The notes under the pieces: model-generated | Database searches by the model: none | Told to the model about the DNA's origin: nothing | The model's input: only the letters and a program-made list of their open reading frames with translations | Position numbers and translations under genes: made by a program | Shown here: positions 42,501-54,500 of the stretch, one piece after another | How positions within the stretch are numbered: position 1 is the stretch's first letter | Layout: every line of letters begins with the position of its first letter | NCBI GenBank assembly: GCA_030562195.1 | Contig: CM060200.1 | Span: forward strand, 24,901,023 to 24,965,022 | Direction of reading: 5' to 3' | Source: Nipponacmea schrenckii | Taxonomy: Eukaryota > Mollusca > Gastropoda > Lottiidae | Length of the DNA: 64,000 nucleotides

Positions 42501-45500
42501 ACCACAGTTTACACTCAATTCAGTTAATTTTCAGTAAAAGTATAGTATTTTGAAACTTAATATTAAACAATCAATAAACCTGCACTTTTAGGCTCTTAAA
42601 CTGAAGCGAGTAACTAGGTCAAATGGGTCTACGGCTATGGCCAGCACACTCAGGCCTAATTTGATTGAGTTCTATCGCATTTTGCCAATTATTTTTGTAT
42701 GAGACTTGGAGTATTAGATTGGCTTTGGGTTAGGCTAATGGAAACTTTATTGCATATTAGAATTCAACATTAAAATTGAAATTTTACGTTCAAGCGTGAA
42801 GATGATCGACGTTAATAGCGCGACGGCCATGTTTATTTACATTGGTTACCGTGTATTACTACGCTCAATGTTTTGGTGATGAGCAGTTGTTCTATATAAC
42901 TCTATGGTGATGAGGCAATGGCAGTTATTGTCTCATAAACGCCACACGTATTAACATTAGTCCAATGGAGAAAAACAATAGCTAATGTAAATATTGAACA
43001 AAATACGCGATGTCAAATGTAGAATACGTTTGAATTTCAGTCATTTTCAAATGAAAATTTCTCAAATTTTTCCAGAACAAACACCTGGCTTTGTTTACAT
43101 CTAGAGATAGCCTTGACCTTCAGCTCTCTAATGGTGAGGTGCGTTTGTTGCTGCGATCGGAAGTTTGTTCGTAAATAGGATTTTAGTAAGAACACAACTC
43201 GTGTCGCATATCTGCGCCCATGGCGTTTGTGTCGGCAGGCACATATATGCGCCCGTGGCGTTTGAAGAGTTAAGACCAAAATATCATTGAATTAAGAAAA
43301 AAACAAGCAGTGGGAAACTTCTACTGCGTATGCACACACAAAATCCATGGACATTCCACCATATCTTGTTCCTTTTCTCGCCTGCAGTGTAACTTAATAG
43401 TGATCAAGTCCTTAGTCAGACTTAATTGTTCGGAGAGACAGGCTATACATCTGGAAGGGCAGAAGGCGTGGACTTAGTTGCCGCCCTATACTAGGGGCCT
43501 TACAGTTGATTTCCGGTTAGCCTATATTAGACCGCATGGTTAATTCTCAACAATTAAAACCTTTTTTTTGTCTTTCTGTTTAAAATGTTATTTTAGCCTA
43601 CCAAAGGCCAAAAGTGAGATTTCAGCCGCAGCTCAGAAAACGCCATAGATAACAAAGATGACGTTAGTTGACGTCCGCTTCCAGCAACAGCAGATACAGC
43701 AGATTAGATAGTTGTTTGGTGCTTTGGTTTCATGAAAATAACGGTTTCATTGATCTGATTAATTAGTAAAATATATACGCATATAGAAGCATATTACATG
43801 GAAGGATATAGGTTCATCAGGATTGATTAGCTGCTGTAATATAGCCTTAAGTTAATCTGTAAGAAGTGATAAGTATGAAGATATATATAATTAGAAAAGG
43901 TTAAACAGTTCAGAGTATGATCTTGGAGTCAAATCTTCTTCTATAATAGGATAATAGCAGGCAAATCTCCAATGTAACACCGGGGATAATGCAGAAGTCA
44001 GAACAACAGAATTAAACTAATATAACAGGTCATCTGTGTACGGCAGAGTTTTCCATTCCGGAGGGTAAATACCCCAAAGGAGATATATTGAAATTTTTGA
44101 AGGAAATGGGGTTCTTTTTTAAAATTTAGCATTACCTGTTGTGGCAATTATAATTTCAATCGTTCTCGACAGTCAAGCTATATTCTCCGACATTTAAACC
44201 ATGAAGGGAACTCCCCAGCGTATATCGCCAAATTTTATGGTGTATAAGGGGGGGGGGGGGTGATTTTCAGATTCAATCCGCCACCTCCCGGATCTATTCT
44301 TAATTTTCTTTTCTTTTGTTTTAAAATATGCATATGGTTTTGACATCTGAGCTGTAGTAATTGCAGCATTTCAAGTGTTTTAAAATGACAAAACCTGTGC
44401 TGTATTAGGGGATGCAGTGTTTCGGTCGTCGAGACAAGAGAAAGACGCTTCGATCATAAACATGAGTACTACACTTGTTTTGGGGTAGTTTAAATAGTAA
44501 AAACAAGTTTGTCAGCACAACATACTATATGCCTAGCTTTAACTGTTCATCAATATGTACATGAATAACAGTCAACAGTTTTGAAAATAAGTTCAAAATT
44601 TGCTTATTTGGCAGTTAGCGAAATGGAAAGCAAGTATCATTTTCAGTATATTTGTATTTATATATATAAAACCAAGACCCCGAGTTATGAATGAAGCCTC
44701 AAGTTGAGAAGTTAATTACACTTTGAACATTATTGGAAGTATGGCAATATTAAAATGATCAATATATAAAGTTTAGTTGTCAGATTGATAGGTTACTAAA
44801 TAAGACACTGTCCAGACCACTTAGACAAGTTAATGTATAACCATCATTTCAGGGCTTGACCGGTAAATCGTGGTAAATTATCTATAACATCATATACCGT
44901 TAAAGGGATATTCTGATTTAAATTTAATGACCGAAATCATCTTAGCGCCAGGATTTCATGGAAACAGTGTTAGAAGATAAGACTCTAGCATATCCTACAC
45001 ACAGTGTTAAAAGATAAAACCATCAGACGTCCTAAAACAGTAGACCCTATTATACCAGTTATACTATAGGAAATGTCCCATTATTCAAACTGTAGGTTGT
45101 CTGTTTATTCTGCTTGTGCGCTTTAAGATCTTTTCCGAAAGGTACTGACTAATGGTGTATCATTAGTATTTGATGAAATCTTTATCAGATAACATAGCAA
45201 GGACAAATTGCATAGTTAAAATAGACGCGCAAAAATGATATCAGTTTACTATAAAAATATGAGATAATTTTTTTGAAGTTTGGATAGTAGAAAATAGACC
45301 TATTACCTTTACGTGAATAATTTTATATGTCACTCTTTCAATTAATCAAAAGAAACCATAATGCAAAAGGCTTCCGGTTTCTAGACGTCGACTTCCGGTT
45401 CATAAGATGTGTTCGAATGAAAACGGAAACATATTGATCTCAAATGGCAAAGTACTTTCCAACCCGAGTTTTTACATTTCCGACCTTTTTGTTCCATCTC

Positions 45501-48500
45501 TTACCTGACAAGGATCACGTGATTAATTTGACCTACACAGTATATAAGTTGGTTCAAGAGTACCGCCATTGTAATGAGAGTATTGTCTTATTACTTACCC
45601 CCATGTGCAGTAGTTTTCAGATCCGAAATCTTTTAATAGATAATGACTAAGATGATTATTCAAGCTTGCTATGATAATGTTGCTGAAAGCCAGCCTATAC
45701 CATCTCAATTGTCTGACCCGGTCATGATTTTGTGCCTGGTTTCAATACATGTTTTATACGTAAATTGCACAAGTATCCAATCATTCTTTTTCTAACATAT
45801 CGAATGTAAAGGTGGTTTGCTGCAACATGGCAACGAGAAAGTCCGCATTTGCAAAGTTGCAATTGATGCTGTAGAGTGAAACGGGTATGAATTAATACTA
45901 CATCCTGCATATTCGCCTGACCTAGATCCAAGCGACGTCTTCCTATCCCCAAAAATGATATCCTTGAACGTCATTTCAGTCTGACAAATAAGTCGTGACG
46001 GCAGTTAAGGAGTAGGTCAATGGAAAGGACCAGACTTTTTCAGTCCTGGGCTGATGGCACTTAAACAAAGTTGGTCTAAGTGCATCACACAAGAGGCCAA
46101 TTGCATCGGCAAAGACATGGTGGATCTCAATCGTAAAACTTATTGAATCGTCGTGGCATTGTCCTGTCTAAAACTAACTAAATAAAGCATTTCAAAAACT
46201 CCAAGTACCCTAGGAGTACAAAGAAAATAATGACAAAATAATGAATTATTGATTGGATTATTTCTTCTTCCTTGTTAACTTATCAATATTTAAAAGAATT
46301 GACCCTCTTTATTACCTTTCTTGTATAATTACTAATTTACTTTATATACTTATACAGCCGTTATTATTTCATTGTTCAACCAAGTTGGATACGATTAAAG
46401 TATTTCCTTAAACCAAGACAGTGTATGAAAGAAATTCCTCGAAAGAAAACTTCGAATGCCAAAAAAAGAGTCAATTATCTAAATTATTGAGTCGGATTCA
46501 TCACAAATTTTTAGTTCATATTATCATTCATTGTATTGTCTTCATTGGCTGAACGTCAGGCACGATCTTGAGTATTGGACCTTATTCTGACCCATGAAGA
46601 AATAATGAGTTAGATTTATTTTACATTTATATCATATCTTTAATGAATCGTTTTAAAAACTTGCATAAAGAGGTATATTCACGAGAACTAGACGCACCAG
46701 ATATTAGATATTAAACTTAAAATGGTGTTATTTAGTGTAAAAGGTATTTTAATGGCTTGTAGTAAAAGTACAGTGTTAGAAATTTTAGGGCGTTGTATAT
46801 TATATTTATTCAACCTTTATTTATATATGTGCCCCCTCAACACCGAATTTATTTTCTTATTTTAAATTGAAACGTTTCTTTAAAGACATGGTCTAGCGAT
46901 AAAAACAGTAATAAATTTTGGAATATTTTATTAAATTAGAAGCTGATAAACAGAATATTAAACCCCGTTTTTCAAGGACTTATCAGCAAGGTTACAATAT
47001 ACTTGTGTAAATTCGATCCACGTGGATGGTAATAAAAGTAAATCAATCGAAAGTGACCTCCATATACATGTATTGCCAACAGTGATAAAAGGGTTCATTT
47101 CATGTCACTTATCGTCATTTAGCTTTATAATTGTTAGATGATAGATTTCTTATTCAGTCATTCGTAGCATTTGTCAGAGTAAAATTCCTGCAATGATCAA
47201 TCTGATCAGGGTCAAGAGGTCGGTTTGTGACGGGTTACAGTGTGTGATAACTACCAAACACTATAAATATCCAACACATCACAAATAAAGTTATTATCCT
47301 CAAAATAATCTAGTTATTACTAATATTTAAAGTGGTTTATAACGACTAACTTAACTTGTCTTAACAAACCATAAAATACTCATATTTTACCTTTAACCCT
47401 AACAATCATCATACAAAACGCTTACATGTCTGAAACAGTCAAAATTCAATTTCCATAATCAACTCTCTACGAATAGAAAAACTATGAAATAGCCGTAAGC
47501 ATTGATCTTTATAATATAAATGTATTGAGTTACCGACTTAAAGACTTCCAACTTCACTGGGATTCAAAGTTCACTGTTGTTCGATTTCTACGAGTCAATT
47601 ACGATGTTATACATAAATATTGACTTATGAGCTATTTTACTTGCTAGAAAGCTTTTGATGTTTCTCATTAAGCACCAATTAATTCATGAAGGTCCAGGGT
47701 TCAATCCGTACGCGTGTCCAAATAAAACCGTAGGGAGGGCTGCTATGGAAAAGACGTCGAGTAGTGCGGACAGGACAATGTAACAATACTCCGTATACTA
47801 CAGGCTCTGCACGCGAAAGAACCCTTGACAAATGGAAAACGAAAAAGAAAAAAGGTTGATGCCACTGTCCTGAAAAAAGCATCGCTTAATGCACTCTGTA
47901 TAATATTTTCTTTCAAAGAAACCACATCGCATAATTGGCTCAATGAGTTTGTTAATCACTTTATACGGATCGGTTGGAATGAATATTATGTAATATGTAT
48001 TATTTATTGCTCAACGTCTGTAATAAGGTTTATTAAGTACATTATGTACATTAAAAACTGTAGGCCTACAAAAATTCAGCCAACACACCTAACCACTCCA
48101 CACTTGTTTGTCAACATTCGACCACTGATGCTAGAATGGACGGCGATCCATATTTCTATTAGATCCAGTAACATTTAGAACGTGGGGGAGGGGTGGTCGA
48201 GGATTTAGACCACGATTACCAAGTTGATAACGTGGGCTCATAGACTCTACCATAATACGAGTAAATTGTCAAACATTGCTGGATTTCTTATTCTTCAGAG
48301 GCTTTTAACGGCGATTAATTGTTTATTATGATTCATTTTGCTTCACTTCGTTTGGAAATCTTCAGTCAGTATGCTGATTTCCATCCAAGCTAGTACAGAC
48401 AGTAGAAAAGTGTCAAATTTTTTTTTTAACCTGAAGGTAGGTGTATAGCAAGCAAGCTAACGTTCGCTTCCCAGTAGATGCCGACAACAAAAACTAGATG

Positions 48501-51500
48501 ATACAACATGTGCAGCTAGAAACTGTTGATTATGCATTGGAACCAGTCATGATGGACTGTTCGTTTATTGTGTGTTAATTGTTGTGTCAGTTGATATTGT
48601 AAATAGATATGGATTAGTGGTTGTTTCATATTTCAATGTGTAGAGGTCGATATTCTTCAGGTGACATATAGTGTGATCTCGTTAAACACTATAGATTTTA
48701 CGGTGGGGAGGATTCAGCAAGGTCATTTTCTTTTTCCATCATTTAAACAGGGCGTTATAAATTAAACAAATCGATTAGTATTAACAATTGTAATAAGAAC
48801 ACATAACATTTTAAACTCATTATTATAAGATACACCAGATAACTAAAGTAATTGCCTTCATTGCTTGTGATTGATTGTACAAAACATTCAAACATAGCAT
48901 AGTTGAGACATGGTCAGGAATATTTTTGGACAAATGCACAAGCTCGCAACCATGGTATACCTAATATGCGTTTTGACAAAGCATGACAATGGGCTGTGAT
49001 TTGGACACAACCCCAGAGCAGATTTAGATAGTTAACATTGACTGGGCTATTTCAACAAAGGCTGTACTTCTGACTCGAACAAAGAATATGGCATAAGTCC
49101 GGCATAAGTAAGACTTATATTCTGTAAACAACAAAACTTACAACTATACAAATCAAACTGCTTTATTTAAAATCAATATACACAGCTATTCATTTAGCTG
49201 AAAGGATGTCAGTTGTCTTTGTTAATTTGTGATGTTAAAATACAAGTTTGAAGGAAACAAAGATTTTCTGTCGTAAGTCGTTAATGTCATGGCTGTCTTG
49301 ATCCGGTCACTTTTAGGATTAATTAATGAAATGCCTCTGGATTTAGGGTTTTTCCTTGATGACTGATTTTTTCGCTTCTTTTCCCTTCAGGTCGTGTTGA
49401 TGTAAATTTTGTAACTTTTCATGTTACCTATTGTTGTGGTTTTAACGATCACACGTCGATCGTTTTAACGATTGACAAAAGTACAAATGTATTATGTATT
49501 TATTTGGTATGATAGGCCGAATACGAAGGAAATTGGCATTTATGTCATGTATAGAAAGATTATCGATCAGCCGTGATTGATTCAATTACCTCGTTCAATA
49601 CAATACTTTGTTAATATGGTCAGAGCCTTCAATCATAAAATAAAACTGTTATTATATAACAATCTATTGTACTTTTACTACTGATTATAATTATGTATGT
49701 ATGGTTGGTTTTAACGTTCCAAACGGCAGATGTCAACGTCCATATGTTATCAAATCCTCGCCTGAACATACTGATAAGGGTTGAATGAAAACTACAGTCG
49801 CACAGACTTATTTCATGAAATTTAAAGTAAGACGGGAGTGGGCATATCGTAGTTTTACGATATATTCTCCTAAAGAAGCAGAAGCAATGGCCTAGGTAAC
49901 AAGTAGAGACTATGCTATGAATTTCAGTATACATGTATATCAATTTAATAAGAAATTCCTTCTGGAGAGGTTCACAAGAAAACAAATGGCAGAAAATGCA
50001 AAGCTATTACTTTAGGGAGTTAATGAAGGGGATCTTATCATTACCCCGATCTTTTTCCTTTAGTAAGTAGTCAACAAACGTTTGGTATAAATATAGTGTT
50101 TATCAACAACACCAGGTAGTCTGTTCAGATAGAGAAGGATGTAAGATAAGGGAAAATTACTAATAGGGATTTGTAACAAGTTAATATATTATTTTCAATC
50201 GAACTCGACAATTATAAAGATTGATATCAAACAAAAACAACATTAAACAGGAGCATTTGAACGAAAATGAACCAATAACTGTAAAATTGTAAGTATTTGG
50301 CGTCGCTGGTAGATGGTTATTATCGTATATGAACACTAGACACTGTCAGAAGATAGCAATAATTAGATTCTCTAGTGACATTCTAGCAAGATGATATTAA
50401 ATTGAGATGTACAATGGAGTTTTTTTTTTTTTTTTCAAAATCCAATATTGACACCAAACAAACATAGACCTAATTCAGTTTCTTTATCCAATTATTTTTA
50501 ATAACAATATGAAGCGCTCTGTATTGAACAGATCTTTGCAAGATTCTAATTTTACAGTCATGTGTCAACAAATGGAAGAAGTATTTGCTGACGATGTCAC
50601 AAGTTTGTAGTGTTATCGGAGATTCTTGACTCGAATAACATGAACTGAAATGCTTTTTTTACAATTTAAATGACACTCTACTGGATTCATTGTTAAGACT
50701 AAGACCTAGAATGTCACCACGATCACCAGGTATTTGATCTTCGACTTTTGTTTCGCTTTGAACTATGGATTTATAAATGGATTTTTTTTTAATTCCATAA
50801 AATAAACTGATACAAAAATAATTTTAAAAATTCGACTTCTGCTATGCCTTGGAAAATACATCTTGATACAAAACCGAGGCCCCGAGTGTTGGAAAGTAGA
50901 CTAATGCCGCTGTCTTGGCAAAATTTCCCTCATTGCACCCTACATGGCGTTGCCCGTCGTCATAAGCCCATTAGGTGCAAAAGAGTAGGATGTAATACTT
51001 CATTCATTTTATTTCATTTTCGGTTATGCCTTGACTTAACCTTTATGAAGTTGCATAATATAATTAATCTATTCAACATAAAATGTACACAAAAGTCGTT
51101 ATATATTAAAGCTATTCTCTGCCTTGACATACAGTTTCAGCTTAATTAATATCCTTCATGTATCTTCATTTCACATTCTCGTTATTGTCATTATCTAGAA
51201 AAGGTTATCAGTTTTATACCTTCTTTTAATTACCCCATATATTTCTTATCTACTGTTACAGCTTCACAGGTTAAAGATTATTCTTTAACATTTAAACTTT
51301 AAGATGTTACAATCTTTTTGTGCCCTTTATTTAATTGTTTACTCAGCGAAACTCGAAGTGTCACGAATTCAGCATTGTTAGGAGGTGGTGCAAATATTTA
51401 GCCCAATATAGCCCGTACATGATTCTGTGCATAAATATTTTATAAATGGACTCCAATACCGCCATATCCCATTACAAATTTCTTTCAAATAGCATGTTAT

Positions 51501-54500
51501 AGGAACAGTCAGCTGATGACTTTCAATTAGACATTACAATTAGTTCATATTAAAAAGTTGATTTTAGATAGGTAAGTAAAACAATGGTAAATAGTTTCAT
51601 GCTCTCCTCAAAACAAAAATCGAATTAAAGATCGATGAACATACTATTACCTAACATTACCTTACTGATAGTCCATATTCTACTGATTTGCCCGATAAAA
51701 CAGTTCTAAAATGTCATCTGGGTTCGAGAGCGTCTAACACATCGGGTACAAGCACTAGATGAGTTTGTGTTCAAGATATCTGATTCGTTAAACACTTACT
51801 AATATTATATTAGTTTACATTTCCGGTCAGGATACTATAAAGTTAATTATTTCTCAAATTCTGGATGTTATCTTACGTTTACGTGTATAAAAATGAAACA
51901 GGTACAAGCTAGACAAACCTGTTAACTCGTCCAAAGTATGGCAAACAGGTAAGTAGGTAGGCCAAAATAACATTGGTTACTGACATCCCTAGTATGGCAA
52001 ACTCCAGATGTTATCTTATATAGTATTGGACTCCTCCAATGAGAAGTGCCAAGGGGCCTCTTGGAAAAGAGTAAGCATAGCTCTTCGCCTGACCTAGCCG
52101 TTTAACCCACTTTTTTAAGGTTAAACTAATATCCCATTTTAATTGCCGACTGTGGTATATTGTTCTCAATATGATCAGTAAAATAATTGATATGAAGTGT
52201 ATGAATAATGAATAAGTAATGAATGAATGCTATTATACCATATGTTACTGGAATTGAGAAATGACCTATTTACCAAGTCAATATTCAATAGTAATTTTAC
52301 AGTGGAATATAGAACAGATGACGATAATATGTTTTGAAGATCATAAGCATGGTATGACCGATGGTGCGAATTATGAATATGGCACTCATCTTTAAATATG
52401 CCCTCACAATAAAATAGCTTCAACTTTTTATTATAATAACGACTGATAAGCAACCATTTTCATTTTGGAGATGTATATATCAAACTCAAATCAAATGGTG
52501 AAATCAAAAACAATCATGTAAACCTTCGAGTACTTGTTACTGCCAACCGCTCAACGTCTTACCATTCTTATAAACATAAATAAACGAAGTCAATCGCCGA
52601 CAACAAAAACTGTTGTGTCCTGACCTAACGTTCAAACACAACAGTTTATATAATGATGAGATAGTTATAGCTCAATGAATGAAGTATTCTATTCAATGAA
52701 TGATACAGATGACTGCCTATGAAAATATGCATAACTCAATTGAATTCTGTTGACTCATACTAAGTGAAAATGAATGGTTTTGGATTAAACTTGAAAATTG
52801 GTTAAGAAGGCAAACCCAGCAAGACGTTGATGGACACAGATGATGAAGTCCATGGTCCAAATTAATGAAAACTTAACTCAGAAATCTTTTTAGTCATTAA
52901 CTAAAATGGACTTTAAATTTACGTTTATTATCCAATTAGATAACTGTTTTCCGTAAATCTGTTACGTTAATGATATTTATAAACTCAAATAAGCTTGTAT
53001 GCATCCTGTGGCAAAAATGAAATCAAATAGCACTGATATAAGCAATAGGAGTCTTGATTCACTGAAAATGTCTGAAGCCCAAGAAGAAAGCATTGGCAAT
53101 ATTGCCACAGTTTCTTGAAATCGCCGACAGAAATGACCTCTTCGGAAAGTCAAGGTCATTCCAGCTTCTTTTCTGGTTGTTAAGCTTTGCCAATTCATCT
53201 TGGACTGTTCACACAGCTAATAATATTGGGCTGATATACTGTACGTAATAAATCAAGGTAATGATAAATAAGTTAGGGTTTTATCAAGTTTATATAAAAG
53301 AAGACCGACAAGTTTGGTCTATTTTAAGAAAGCAAATAAACCCCTGTATAGTCAGAAATGAAAACTTGAAAGAAATAATATAACGATTAACCTTCTTAAC
53401 TATAAAGAAAGGCTTGAAGAGGATCTGGCCGCATTATAAGTGTCTAAATTATATGGGGTATTATGGCCTTGACGTCGGGGCTGTCTGGACGATTACAGTT
53501 ACCAGGGGTCGGTGACTTAGAACTGGGTTAAATCTGTTGCCAACCACAAAAAAATGGTATGCACTATTTTACGCTATGCGATCTTCAGACAACTGGCCCA
53601 TTTCAGTCTTCATGTCTACTGAAGTTATTATTGTTCATATTTTATTAGATTATAATAATATGTTTCCAAGCGTAAACACAAATAATTCATTCCTCTAGGT
53701 GCAACCTTGAATCTCAGAGGCTCGGCACTGTATTTGATTTTTTGTTATTAAATTCTGCAGTAGGGTGCACATTTATGGTTTCTTTCAGATAACATTTCTT
53801 AAAAGTATATTTTTATGGATAGTGTGAGTAACACAAATATCCATCAAACACGGCTAATCCATGGAGGCTCAAAGACTTACGAAGTTCTTCATAATGATTT
53901 ATTGAAATCAGTAAATAACATCGGAAGATATTCTCGTCAAATCAGGTATTTTCTGCAATCTAAAAAAATCAGCAGTTACAATCAGTTTTTTTAATCATTT
54001 GATATTGTTCATTTGTTTTGTCTTTAACTATATACTTGTTAATCCTTATAATATTATTCATAGCTTGATTAAGACCAGAGACCATTTTATCCAACGCCTT
54101 AAGACAATCACTATGGTGTTCGATGGAATTTTTTTTTTTAATTCATTATCATGAACCTGATTGAAACTTTTCGGTCGCCCAAAAAGTATACGCCTGCAAC
54201 ATCATTTACTCATTTTACCTCAACATATTACAATTAACCCCTTGCCATTTGCAAAGCATTATTTGCAAAGCTATCGGTTCAGCGGTATATAAATAGAAGC
54301 TGACAACCTTATGAATTTAAATGAATAGTGTCCCATCCACCAGTCTACTGTTACCAGGGATGGTCAATCACAAAATGTTTTATCATTCAATCATAGTGTG
54401 GGAGGTTTGTATCCAATATTTATTTATAGGTTATTTTCATTGGTGAATGATTTATCTTGTATGTTTTCATGCTGTGTCAACATAGCACCTTATGGATAAT

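Noticed and set aside
47699..47708. A tRNA gene suggested by a perfect B-box
   Set aside because: No A-box, acceptor stem or anticodon arm can be folded around it. Interpreted as SINE-derived.
50844..51149. 101-codon plus-strand frame
   Set aside because: It is largely the SINE-like dispersed repeat; no domain is recognised.
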